From Temnothorax longispinosus (taxonomy: Eukaryota; Arthropoda; Insecta; Hymenoptera; Formicidae): a stretch of 64,000 nucleotides of DNA. Every line of letters starts with the position of its first letter. Within the stretch, counting starts at the first letter, position 1. The stretch lies in NCBI RefSeq assembly GCF_030848805.1, contig NC_092358.1, forward strand, positions 28,315,720 through 28,379,719, read 5' to 3'. The notes beneath the pieces were generated by a model. It saw nothing but the letters and a program-made list of their open reading frames with translations. It was not told the origin of the DNA and did not search any database. Position numbers and translations under genes: made by a program. Shown here piece by piece: positions 1-12,300 of the stretch.

Positions 1-377
1 ATCTCGGATATTTTCGGCCGCGTTCGGCCAATGTCGGACGTAAAATTTATACAAAGCTACAAACGCGACGAATATTAACCGGCGTTATGTATATTAAACC
101 GAGAGAGCTGTCCGCGATTATTAATCCCGACTTTATTCGACGCCGCAGCGACATAATAATAAAAAAAGCTGTAATAATCGTAGCAATGGACCGGATAACT
201 AATGTTGGGACAAATAGATATCCAGTTCGAATTCTACAAATCTAAAGACGGCGTCGACTATAAATTCACGATAGCCCCGAGGTAAGACCGGCAAGACCTT
301 GATCTTTGTCGGACCGGTAGGTATGGTCGTTGTATTCTTTGCTTTGCTATCAATTCAAAAAATAAAAAAGAAAAAAA

Positions 378-419
<42 letters not shown>

Positions 420-600
420 ACCGAAATTAAAAAATCAAACGATGAATAAATCAATAGGTAAATAAATCAATGTTGGAAAAAAAATTAGTACAATCCGAAT
501 CGCGAACCGCGAACCACGAACCGAACCGCGAAATAAATCGCAAACATTATTTGATCTTACCCAATCTCACCTCAGATATCAAGTGATCATTATAAAAAAA
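1..600. other. AT-rich non-coding stretch
   Basis: No open reading frame with protein-like composition is visible. The stretch holds an (AT)n microsatellite near 380-416 and scattered CpG-containing segments at 1-300. It may be intron of the putative leftward transcript whose possible exons lie at 610-659 and 939-1080. Nothing else is supported. Confidence 0.5.
380..416. repeat. (AT)n microsatellite
   Basis: An uninterrupted run of AT dinucleotides about 36 bp long follows an A-rich tract. It is a simple sequence repeat with no other recognisable signal. Confidence 0.9.
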
Positions 601-609
601 GTCACTCAC

Positions 610-1080
610 CGACCGATGCGCAACGGACGGAGTTGGTCAGCCACGAAGCTCCGATGATTCTGTAACACAAAAATGAAAGATTCATATTAAATAGACGCTC
701 AAAATAATCAATGTTTCAAAAAATAATTTTTAAACGTCACGTCTACGTCGTCTTTTAATTAGATTTACTAATATATAATTTACTTATTTCCTGAGAAAAA
801 CCTTTATGAGAATATAAACTTTTATAAAATTTTAGATAAACGTTCGGTTTCTCAAATTATTTCTTGCTTATCCGAGATAAATCGACGCGAATAAATAGAA
901 AAGAACAATTAATTTAAAAAATGAGAAATAACACTTACCCCAAGGTTGCTCCGTCGGGGCCCGATGCCTTTGCCAGGCCTCCTCCTCCTCTCCACGATTC
1001 GCCAGGTCGGCCAGGTCCTTCTCCGTTGCAGCGTTAATCCGTACTCCGTTGGCCGGTTGGCGCACTCCGCACTCACTCAC
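610..1080 (-). other. Possible 5' exons of a leftward transcript
   Basis: On the minus strand a GC-rich segment reaching 939 is followed by a consensus donor GTAAGTG. A 50-nt segment at 659-610 is preceded by TGTTACAG and followed by GTGAGTG, so the two look like consecutive exons. The open frame across the first one (1080 to 939) starts at GTG, has an in-frame stop just upstream and contains no ATG. Read straight into the second exon it meets a stop after a few codons. I therefore read them as untranslated leader exons, or exons in another frame, of a gene leaving the left edge. The product is unknown. Confidence 0.3.
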
Positions 1081-1087
1081 GAACGTT

Positions 1088-2265
1088 CACGAAAATCGAT
1101 GATAAGATCGCGTAGCTTATGATCGCGCGATATTTTCGACACTTTGCACGACACTCCCGGCATTAATCTCGCGACGTACTTAATTACACGGCAACGGAAA
1201 AATTACGGCGGAGAAGCTACGAACGAAACTATACGATCTGCTCGACGCCGTGCCGCGATGTCCCGCAGGGAGACGACAATATGACGGAGAGAATTTCGTA
1301 AATCGCACGGTTAACTTGACTCGCGGACTCGCCAACAGCAACCGCGACTCGCGACTTTCACGAAAATCGACGATAAGATCGCGTCGCTTATGATCGCGCG
1401 ATTATTTTCACACTTTGCACGACACTCCCGGCATTAATCTCGCGGGCGTACTGTTACACGGCAACGGAAAAATTACGGCGGAGCAGCTACGAACGAAACT
1501 ATACGATCTGCTCGACGCCGTGCCGCGATGTCCCGCAGGGAGACGACAATATGACGGAGAGAATTTCGTAAATCGCACGGTTAACTTGACTCGCGGACTC
1601 GCCACAGCAACCGCGACTCGCGACTTTCACGAAAATCGACGATAAGATCGCGTCGCTTATGATCGCGCGATCTCCGCGATATTTTCCAACACTTTGCACG
1701 ACACTCCCGGCATTAATCTCGCGGCGCGTACTTGGTTACACGGCAACGGAAAAATTACGGCGGAGCAGCTACGAACGAAACTATACGATCTGCTCGACGC
1801 CGTGCCGCGATGTCCCGCAGGGAGACGACAATATGGCGGAGAGAATTTCGTAAATCGCACGGTTAACTTCACTCGCGGACTCGCCAACAGCAACCATGGC
1901 GTCGCGTCACTACTCACTCGCGACTTTCACGATTACACGGCGACGGAAAAATTACGGCGAAGAAGCTGTACGATCCGCTCGACGCCGCCGCCGCACCCGT
2001 GCCGCGATCCGCGATGTCCCGCAGGTAGACGAACATGGCGGAATTTCGTAAATCGCACGGCCAACTTCACTCGCCAAAAGCAACCGTGGCGTCGCGTCCA
2101 CTCACTCACGACATTCATGAAAATCGACCGATATCGTCGCTTATGATCGCGCGATCTCCGCGATGTTTTCCAACACTTCGCACGACATTCCCGGCATTAA
2201 TCTCGCGACGCGGCACGTACCTACTTAGTTACACGGCAACGGAAAAATTACGACTAATTACGACG
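1088..2265. repeat. CpG-rich tandem array, unit about 270 bp
   Basis: The motif CACGAAAATCG recurs at 1088, 1359 and 1628, and related starts occur at 1928 and 2115. This gives periods of about 271, 269, 300 and 187 bp. Each unit also carries a GATCGCGCGAT palindrome, CACGACACTCCCGGCATTAA, GGCAACGGAAAAATTACGGC and CTCGACGCCGTGCCGCGATG in the same order. The first three units are nearly identical; the last two are truncated and diverged. Unit lengths are not multiples of three and open frames do not stay in register, so I treat it as non-coding satellite-like DNA. Confidence 0.85.
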
Positions 2266-3487
2266 AAGAAGCCGCGCTCTGCACTGATGCATGGAGCGCG
2301 GGAGACGCGGGACGCGGGCGCCGCGCCGCGGTGAACGGCTTCTCGTCAACGCGATTGGTAGGGACAAAGTGGGGGCTACAAGTGTCTAGGCACGGTGCGC
2401 GCACGGTATGCGTGACGTCAGCACGCCTCGAACCGCTCCTCTACCCCCACTACTCGTGTTTACCGCGGCGCGCACGACCGCGCTTTAACGTCGCCGGCCG
2501 CCGGCCGCCGCTCTCACATCACAATATTTACAATCAGACCGCATCGCGGAATAATAATAGATAATACACAAATGAATCGCGCCCGCCGGGTCCCGGCGCG
2601 GCGGTTTAGATTACGAAAAACTGATGTATCGAATTTAATACATGTGCTTCGCGAAATTTATATAGATACCGAGGTACGTCGCATTCGATAATATATTCGA
2701 TAGTATAATATTGATTATACATAAATGCGGAAAGTCATGTACTATTAATTGTACACGAATCATTGTTAATCATGGTTGCGGTTCTATTTACACAATTCGT
2801 TTAATGAATAAATTTAAAAATATATATATTTCGATTAATGGACAACGCCTTGCATTTCATTATCTCATCTGATAAATAATTTATTCTATTAAATCTAAGA
2901 AGCATGCAGTTACCTTATTATTTACTTTATCAACAATTTAATAAACATATTATTATGTAGAATTTTACGCGTTGTCTTAATTGATTTCTTTCCTAATTAG
3001 TTCAATATTTCCTATTATTTGAAAAATTATTTCTGTTCAGAAATTAAACATAGATATAAAATTTATTTTATTTCTGATCTCATACAATTTACAACTACAA
3101 TAAAGTACGTATTTTTTTCAATGCTTTGATTTTTAAAATAAAATATATTATTATACGATTATATAGGTATCTTTTCATACAATGTTTGTGAATCTTACCA
3201 GGGAAGTAATTATTACATTAATAGGTTGAAATTGTAAAAAAAAATTACATAAATTTATAACGTTATAAAGAAGTAAATAATTGTGCTTAAAAATAAGTAT
3301 TATTTATATTTGACAAGTATTATTTTTATATTTGATAATTAAATTTTAACAGCGTTTAATTTAACTGCATATTTTGGACATATGAAAACTTAAAAAATAT
3401 ATAAAACTTTGAAGCGTTGGTGTTACACGATGGCGCCCAACATTAGTTCAAAAAGGCAATCAATTGTATATTTGTGATAGCTTAAAA
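2266..3487. other. Intergenic: CpG-rich then AT-rich DNA
   Basis: From 2266 to about 2620 the sequence is GC- and CpG-rich, continuing the composition of the array, and could contain a promoter for the leftward transcript. From about 2640 it is very AT-rich, and the part nearest VPS36 will hold that gene's 3' UTR. No coding exon or RNA gene was recognised. Confidence 0.5.
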
Positions 3488-5147
3488 TTATTCACTAGAT
3501 ATTTCCTCTAAAAATAGATTGGGATAGAATCTCAGAGCTTCTATCGAATCGTCCCTGCAGGCTTTGCCGTGCTTCTCCGTGACTAGCAATCGTTCGCGTG
3601 CTAATAATACCGATATACCCTCTGATTGTGCAAGATCTTCGGCCGTCATAGGTCCTTTTTCTTTCAACTAAAAATTTTGTGGGAGATACAGTGAAGAAGT
3701 TAAATAATTTTGGCTAAATTTATCGTGTTATTCAATGCTTACCAATTCCGTTATACGATCTATAACAGCATTATCGTCGTGAGAACGAATTTGAAGTACC
3801 ATAACACCGCTATCAAAACTTCTCAACACAATTGGTAAACCTAAGGGCGCCAATTGTCTGCTGGCGTGTAATAAATCCTCAGGAGATAAAAGTTCCAAAC
3901 CTCTCGCTCTATTCACACGACAGTAAACGTCTGTGAGTGTCATCATGCCGCCGACTTCCTGAAACCGGATATATAACATTTCTTTAATCGTTCTTTACAT
4001 TCAATGAGCGATATATCCTGCAAACCTTTATCGGCTCTTCCAAGATACATGCAAGCTGTTTCGCTAATTGTTCCAAGTACTCGTTGCTACTCTTGTACGC
4101 ATCTCTCGTTACTGGATCGTCGATACCTAAGCTCATTAAGTAAGCCTTAAATCTGACAGTTTCATCCTCCGTTATATCTCCTTGTCTTGCCTGCAATGAT
4201 CCTGCATTATGAACCTCAACCTGTCAGCTTTACAAAGGAATTATTGAAAATCACCCTTATTTTAGCCGAAATGGTCTTTGAGATGGCCACCATATCTTTA
4301 GCCATATCCATAAGCTTCGTAAGATCTTGAAATGCCAATGATATACTTTCGTCAGTTTCTTTCTGCTTCTCTTGTAGACTTCTTTCAATACCTATAATAC
4401 CCGTTCGGGTTTTTATGCGAGGTGGCAGTTTTGTGTTTTCTTGATTATCACGTACATTGGGGACGATTAATCCAGGAGCAGGAGCAAACTCCCACATTTG
4501 TCTCATAATGGTATCGGACAATTGCGTTATAAAATTTGGATCGAGACCTTCTTTGAACGACAATTTAACATAATTGTACAAGCTATTATCCGTTGGACCA
4601 GGCATCTTATCTACAAACATACAAATGTTCCATTTAACTAAATAACTTGAAAATAATTCCCATATATATCTATATATACTCGTTAGGCCTTAATTAAATC
4701 TTACCAACTGCAGGTTCAGACAGATGTAGCACAATCTTCTTACTACGTCCGAAGGAAAACGGACCAGGATTTTCCTCTTCGAAGAAAACGATATGTCTAA
4801 GTGACAATGACAAGCAGGTATTACCTCGTGGTATATCGCCAGGCCTGCCCCAGAGTATTCTGTGACTGGTTAGGATTAATTCACCATTTTCGAAATTTGT
4901 CTATCGAAATAAGAAATTATTTTAATATTAATATATCTACTTAGGTATAAAATTAAAACGATTAATTATAAGATCTAAACATCTAGCACACACTTTTCTC
5001 CGAGCCACTGGGCAAAATTCTGTTCCTTTCAGCCGCAAGTAGTATTATTACCTTTGTGTCACCGTCGTAGAGGCGCACGACCATATCACGTCTCACATAA
5101 ACCTCGTTTGGCATAAACCGAGAATCAGCGTATTCGAACCTGTTCAT
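3488..5147 (-). CDS. Vps36: VPS36, ESCRT-II subunit (vacuolar protein sorting 36)
   Basis: ESCRT-II subunit that binds ubiquitinated cargo and endosomal phosphoinositides through its N-terminal GLUE domain and helps sort cargo into multivesicular bodies. Six exons on the minus strand: 5147-5052, 4900-4705, 4610-4255, 4190-4026, 3958-3743 and 3667-3488. All have GT-AG boundaries and compatible phases, giving 402 aa, close to the family length. Residues 1 to about 130 form the GLUE domain (NRFEYADSRF start, LILTSHRILW core). A helical linker follows (GIIGIERSLQEKQKETDESI), then the EAP30 winged-helix region with QGDITEDETVRFK, VYCRVNRARG, LLSPEDLLHA and RDDSIEALRFYPN, all family hallmarks. I chose the ATG at 5147 because it gives the usual M-x-RF start; the frame upstream lacks a better ATG. 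Head-to-head with Sbf. Confidence 0.95.
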
Positions 5148-6345
5148 CGTGGCGACTGGCGAACTGTCTGTCAACTGTCAGATCCAAGTGTCAAAGCGAA
5201 AAATCATATTTACCTCATGTGATTGCCGTAAACTAAAGATTGATTTAGATGGGCTGCCGGCTCGCGCGCGCAACGCGAATCGGCGAATACTCCGCGGTTC
5301 CCTATTGGCGGTACTGCTCGCCGCTCGGTACGCGTTGATCGACCATCGGTTAATTAAATATTATATTCAAGTATTTGTTGATTCAAAAATTTGCAACAAC
5401 CAATCTCATTTTTCTTCAATAAATGTGTGAAATAAAAAAATATACAGAAATATATGTACATAAAAATTTGCGATCTACCGTTCGAACGTAAATCCATGGA
5501 CAAATTCCGCTTAATATCGGTGCGTTCCAAATACTTTTATCCACAATTGTCCACAATCCGCTTATCCACTGCGATGCCGACTGACGGCAGAACGGCGAAA
5601 AAAAAACCACCCTGGCCGCTCGAGGCTCGACTGCTCGAGTAGCGGCGGTGCTGGGCGCCTGGGCCGCCCGGGCGATGCGCTCTCATCTTCGTTTTGTGTA
5701 ATCGTTGGATGTTTCGGCCCGTATTCTCGCCGTATAGCGAGTAGCGAGCTCAACAAACCCTCAATGTGGCGTTTGAGTTTGGCAGGTTATGGATTGAGGT
5801 TTCGGGGTGTGGCATCGTTATTCGGCGGGTCCGCGTCCGCGGGACGTTGCGAAACGCGGCAGTAGCGACCTAGCCTAGCGAGTACCGACGTGATCGTTGA
5901 GTGAGACGCGCGCGAGTGTTCGTGCAAGTGTTCGTGCACGCGAAATTTCTTCGCTCGTGTATCTTTTTTTTTTCCCTTTTTCTTTTTCTTTCATTCTTTC
6001 CTAACGCAAATGCGCGAGAGCTCGGCGTTGCTTCCGTAATTCCGTAATTTTACGGCAACTTGACGTTTTCACGCATTACTTGATAGAGCGTAGGAAAAAT
6101 CCGTGGAACAATCGCGGGAGCTATACGTGACGTGACGATGTACGGAACATTTTCAAATCGATCCCCGCGTTGACGCGTGTCCGTGTGTACATCGCCTCCA
6201 CGTTTGACACAAGGTAGACCAAGTCAAGTCGCTAAGCCGCACGACGAGGCAGGCGGCAGGCCACGGTCCATGAAATCACGTGTAACAAACGCGACGTGGG
6301 ATGTTGAGCGCAACCACCCCCACTCAGCCCCACGAATACACCGAG
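5148..6345. promoter_or_regulatory. Bidirectional promoter region between Vps36 and Sbf
   Basis: The two genes start 1.2 kb apart on opposite strands with no gene between them. The DNA is CpG-rich at about 5250-5330 and 5570-6340, with AT-rich DNA between. The right-hand part must include the 5' UTR of Sbf, and several short upstream ATGs precede its start. No TATA box is obvious, which fits a housekeeping CpG promoter. Exact transcription starts cannot be read from the sequence. Confidence 0.55.
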
Positions 6346-9300
6346 ATGTCTCGGTTAGCCGACTACTTTGTAGTGGTCGGCTACGATCACGAGAAAGAAA
6401 GTAAGTCATTGTCAAAGATTGCGCTTGACCAAGATTCACCATTTTTCTCTTTAGTATTATTTCAGTTTAATTTAATTTTCTACGTTAAACTAAATGATGA
6501 TTAGATGTCCAGGTATTGAAAATTGAACAAAGTGTACAATTGAAAATGACAGATATAACTGGTTTAACATTCTGCAATTACATGTAGCAAATTCTCAGTG
6601 GCAAATGCTCCACTAACTTGCTATTGCATTAACTATGCGCATCAACAAATATATAATATATATGTGCATCTGTTTTACATATGTGCATGTTTTTGTGATT
6701 GTAGGGGGTGGTGTGAGTAGTGGAGTAATATTACAACGATTCCCAGAGAAAGATTGGCCAGATACACCTTTCATCGAAGGAATAGAATGGGTAAAACTCT
6801 TTCTTTTTTGGAAGACGGATTTGTTATGTCGCCATGTTATTTACATTGTGTGTCCTACCTTATAGTTTTGTCAACCGCAAGGATGGGCCTTGTCGACGGA
6901 AAGGCAAGAGCCACGCTTCTTTGTTTCAATATTGACGGATATCGATGCAAATCGACATTACTGCGCTTGCATGTGCTTCAATGAAACGGTATCGATCGTG
7001 CCAAGCAAACCTGTGGACGAGGAAGAAGATCCCGTAGATGGAGATAGTCGGCCCTTGGTCAGGGCGATACCCGCCATTGCGCATCATAGCATTATGTACG
7101 CACCCAAATGTCTGGTGCTGGTTTCCAGACTCGATTACATAGAAACATTTAGAGTATGTGAATATTTAATTAAACATTTAATATAATTAAATCGTCAACT
7201 ACGTGTTTTCCTGGTAGTTTATTATTAATGATTTATTATTCTTGCAGAATTGTCTTGGTATTATATACACGGTGTACGTGGAAAATCTTGGTATACCGTT
7301 AGAGACGTTAGTTGGAAACATATTAGGATGTATTCAAGTACCTCCCGCTGGTGGGCCACAGGTACGATTCAGCATCGGAGCAGGGGATCGTCAGGCACTT
7401 CAACCACCAATTAGTCCTTCTCTTCCCATAACTCATACTAGTGTAAATTTATTATTTCAGCAACTAGGTAAGAACGTAATTATGATAAAACATGAAATTT
7501 GCAATGATTTATACACACAACAACTCAATATATATTCAATTATATTACTAACCGATAAATAATTTTATTTCTAGGTATTCGCAATGTGTTAGTATTATTT
7601 TGCGCAGTCATGACAGAACACAAGATACTTTTCCATTCTGCCAGTTATTCTCGACTGACTGAAGGGTGTCGTGCCCTAACTGCGTTGATGTATCCATTCA
7701 GATATTCGCATGTTTACATTCCTCTTTTGCCAGCGGCTTTAGTCGAAATTCTCAGTACTCCAACACCATTTATTATGGGGGTACACAGTTCGTTGAAATA
7801 CGAAGTTGCGGAACTTGTAAGGAAAACTTTTATGTAACTTTGAGAAACCATTTATTCTAATTTAAACTCTCGTTTGCTATTTATAATCGTCCTATTTACA
7901 GATGGATGTAATAGTTGCCGATCTGGACGGAGGTTCCTTAACAGTTCCGGATGGTGTCTCGCTTGCTTTACTACCGGAGCCGTTGCTCTCGCAAACGCAG
8001 GATGCGTTATCTCTGGTGTTGCAGCCAGAATTGGCGTGCGCGGATTACGCGTTTCCTCCGCTCGCAACGAGAGCTCCGCATTCTCCCATGCTCGACAAGG
8101 AACTCAGAGCAGTGTTTATGAGAACCTTTGCTCAATTGTTGCAAGGATACCGAAGCTGCTTGACGTTGATACGAATACATCCGAAAGCTGTTATCACTTT
8201 TCACAAAGCCGCATTTTTGGGAGAGAGGGGTTTAACGGACTGCGATTTCACCACGAGAGTTTTGGATTGCATGTTTTTTACATCTTTTATCGCAGAAAGA
8301 GGTCCGCCCTGGAGACCTTGCGACGTGTGGGACGAATTGTACAGTAATTTGAGCGATCAGCTGAAGCAGGAAGCGCAGGATCATCGAGTTATACTGACGC
8401 ACATCCAAGAACTAGCGCAACAGTTATATCTGAACGAAAACCCGAATCCTCAACCATACGTGCAGAAGATCCTGAAGCCACCCGAGGGTGCGTTTGCGAG
8501 GATTCATCAGCCTCTCTTGCCACGTATCAATCCGGAGCAGGTTCAAGCGATCATCGACGAGGGTCTTGCGAAGAATAATCTCAAAGTCAGATTGTCGTCC
8601 TTGAGGCCGATTCAACCTCGCATCGTTCCTATGGGTCCGCACATTTCATTTGTTCATGACACTAGGCACCTGGTTAGCAACTCCGCTCGTAGACTAGAAG
8701 TATTACGCAATTGTATCAACTGTATATTCGAGAATAAGATCTCGGACGCTCGCAAGACGTTTCCAGCTGTCTTGCGAGCTTTGAAGAGTAAAGCGGCTCG
8801 GTTAGCGCTCTGCATGGAGTTGTCGCAACATGTAGTCGGGAACAAGGCTATGCTAGAGCATCAACAATTCGATCTAGTGGTGCGTCTGATGAATTGCGCG
8901 CTGCAAGACGACTCGTCGATGGATGAACACGGAGTCGCCGCTGCACTGCTGCCGCTCGCCACCGCGTTTTGTAGAAAGTTGTGCACCGGCGTAATTCAAT
9001 TCGCGTACACCTGCATCCAGGAGCATCCGGTATGGCAGAATCAACAATTTTGGGAAGACGCCTTCTATTTAGACGTTCAGAAAGACATCAAACGCCTGTA
9101 TCTGCCGGGTGACAATTCGCCACCCAGACTTATGAACGATGGTATTCTGAGTCCTATCAGTCCGCGGGATGGGAAAGAATTTCCGTACCGCGATCGATAT
9201 TCCATCTATCAGGCTCAGGAACCGTCGGCGCTGGAAATAGCCGCGGATCAGATGCGGATCTGGCTGTCCATCGATCCCGAGAAACAGAAAGAGCTGGTTA

Positions 9301-12300
9301 ATAGCGAGGAGAGCACCATGTACAGCCAGGCCATTCATTATGCCAATCGAATGGTCTATCTACTAGTACCGTTAGACATCGGCTCAAAGACGCATCGTCA
9401 AGATCACATCTATGACGACGAACGCGCCAGTAACAGCATCACGAATAGCGTGGCAAGCGACAGCGGCGACGCTGAATCTGGATTCGAGGAGACTGACCCG
9501 GGGGAGACCGGCAGTGCCGTCATTCGGATGGTCTCGCGATTCGTCGATCGCGTGTGTACCGAGGGCGGCGTCAGCGCCGAGCACGTGCGTTGCCTGCATC
9601 AAATGGTCCCGGGTGTGGTTCACATGCACATCGAGACGCTCGAGGCAGTCCACAGGGAAAGCAAGAGACTGCCACCGATACAAAAGCCGAAGATTTTGAC
9701 GCCAAACATGCTGCCTGGCGAGGAGGTGATAATGGACGGCTTGCGCGTTTACCTGCTGCCGGACGGCAGGGAGGAAAGTTCCTCAGGATTGCCCAAGATA
9801 CCGCCTCTCTTGCCAGCCGAGGGTGCAATCTTCCTCACGAACTACAGGATAGTGTTCAAGGGTATACCTTGCGATCCGTTCGCCTGCGAGCAATTGGTCG
9901 TTCGTGCTTTCCCCGTGACGTCTTTGACTAAGGAAAAGCGCGTCGCTGTGCAACATCTGGCGCATTTGGATCAATGCCTTCAAGAGGGTCTACAATTACG
10001 TTCTTGCACGTTCCAATTGATAAAATTGGCCTTCGACGAGGAAGTTACGCCCGAGAATATCGACACTCTGAGGAAATTGGTGCACAAAGCTAGATATCCG
10101 CCGCACATCTTCCATCATTTCGCCTTCAACGGTCAGGTCTTGGTCACGCAAACGGCACATCACAAGGGCAAGGAGAAAAACGCTACTCTAAAGGGTTTCG
10201 CGAAAAAAACGCTGTTGAAGACCGCGCGAAAGGCCGGTTTTAAACCGAAACAATCGTCCAAACGGCAAAAGTACGTGCTACCGAATATGAATCTCATCAA
10301 CAGCAACAACAAGTACATGACGTCGCCTGGCCGAATGAGTCTACCGATGACCGATAGCAATGATCTTAGCCACGACGACGATCTCAGCGTGGACGATTTC
10401 GAGATACCCGGGGTGGTGACGCAACCGCCGACCGATGCCAAGACCCTCGAACGTTTGTCCGAGCGTAGCTACGTCCGGGACTGGTACCGACTGGGCCTAT
10501 ATTCGAACGGACCGCACAACAATCGTCGCAACGAACCCTTCCGACTGACCTCGGTGAACTGCGCTTACATGATTTGCCGCAGCTACCCTGCGCTTCTGAT
10601 CGTGCCCACTTCTGTGTCGGACGAGAGCATTCGACGATTCTGCAGACTTCATCGTCACAGTAGAATGCCAGTTGTCACCTGGAGACATCCGCGAACAAAG
10701 GCGTTGCTAATTAGAGGCGCCGGTTATCACGGGAAAGGTGTAATGGGCATGCTGAAGGCCCATCCGACCTCCGGCAGTAATCTAAAAACCACGTCCTCGG
10801 AGACTACCTCCTCTCTGGAGCAAGAGAAATATATGATGGCACTCGTTGCCGCGACCCCGCTCTCCGTACTGCGTCAAGGTTCCGCTTGGGGTATGTCCGA
10901 CAGCTCTCTAAGTATAGACTCGTTATTACTGGCGGCGGAAGATCGTAACGCCACGCCTGAACAATCGCGTCGCAATCCGTTCAACAAACCCCTCGGCACT
11001 CTCAGTTCGTCGGGCGGCAAAGGTCCCAAGAATTTCGGTCGATGGGGTTCTTTGAAAGACAAAAGACACAATTCGCAGGCTTCCTTAACTTCCGTTCATC
11101 ACCAGCGCGGAACCGTCAGACATTCCGCGGATTCCGACAGCGGCACGGAATGCGTTCACACGTTTCAACGCGCCGCTCTCTACATTCTGGGTGAGAAGGC
11201 ACACATGAAAGGCGTCAAGGCAGAATCCACTCCCAAGACGGACTTTATTCCGGTAGAATATTACGACGTGAGGCACACGAAGGCTGCATTTAAGAAGCTG
11301 ATGCGAGCGTGCGTGCCCAGCTCACCGAACGTCGAACCCGATCAAAGTTTCTACAGACTCATCGAGAGCTCGGAGTGGTTGCAGCAACTGCAGAGCCTGA
11401 TGCAGCTAGCGGGGGCAGTCATAGACCTCATGGATATGCAGGGCTCGTCGGTGGCGGTTTGCCTGGAAGATGGTTGGGACACTACGACCACCGTTTGTTC
11501 CGTAGCGCAGGTGTGTCTCGATCCGCATTACCGAACGATCGACGGCTTCAGAACCTTGATCGAAAAGGAGTGGCTTGGATTCGGGCACAGATTCGGCCAC
11601 AGGAGCAACCTCGCCGCGAATTCGCAAACGACAAACTTCACACCTACGTTTCTACAGTTCCTCGACATAGTGCATCAAATACAGAAACAATTTCCTCTGG
11701 CCTTCGAGTTCAATGAGTACTATTTGAAGTTCTTAGCTTATCACTCGGTGTCCTGCCGCTTTCGTACATTTCTATTGGACTGCGAGTTTGATAGAGTCGA
11801 GTGCGGCATTACCGCTATAGAGGATAAAAGAGGTTCCTTGACGAGTCATCACAAGGGCGTGGACACCGGTAGCGACGACGAAACGATCTATCCTGGTGGT
11901 AGACTAGCGGGAACGAACAAACAAACACTTGGCTGTAATCTTGGACAAAGTATATTCGATTACATAGAGAAACAACACGCGAGATGTCCGTTGTTCTACA
12001 ATTTTATGTACACCCCGAACACGGAGAATCCTGTTTTGCGACCAGTCTCGCATCTGCCGAGCTTGGACATCTGGCAGTTTTACCTGGAAGAAGAACTGGC
12101 ACACGGTCCAGCGTATGATCTTGAAGTGCTGCAGCAAGATTCCCAGCAGGAGGAAGAGGCCGAAGCTGCGGATGGCGTGGTTAAGAGCAATCGTAAAGTG
12201 GTTACTCAGGGGTAATTATTTAAATGCTACATTCAACGCTCGCGTGAAGAAATCGCTCGCGAAATTACAGATTACCATCTTTTCCAGATACGACGGAGTC

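Noticed and set aside
868..1080. 70-aa minus-strand ORF resembling a secreted or membrane protein
   Set aside because: It begins at GTG with an in-frame stop just upstream and no internal ATG, and its hydrophobic end is read-through past a consensus splice donor into AT-rich intron.
1415..2146. Overlapping plus- and minus-strand ORFs inside the tandem array
   Set aside because: Unit lengths are not multiples of three, frames shift between units and no family resemblance is seen. They are by-products of the CpG-rich repeat.
7902..12211. Possibility that the large Sbf exon is a separate intronless gene or retrocopy
   Set aside because: It is preceded by AG and its reading frame joins in phase with exons on both sides, with domains in normal family order and no duplicate parts.
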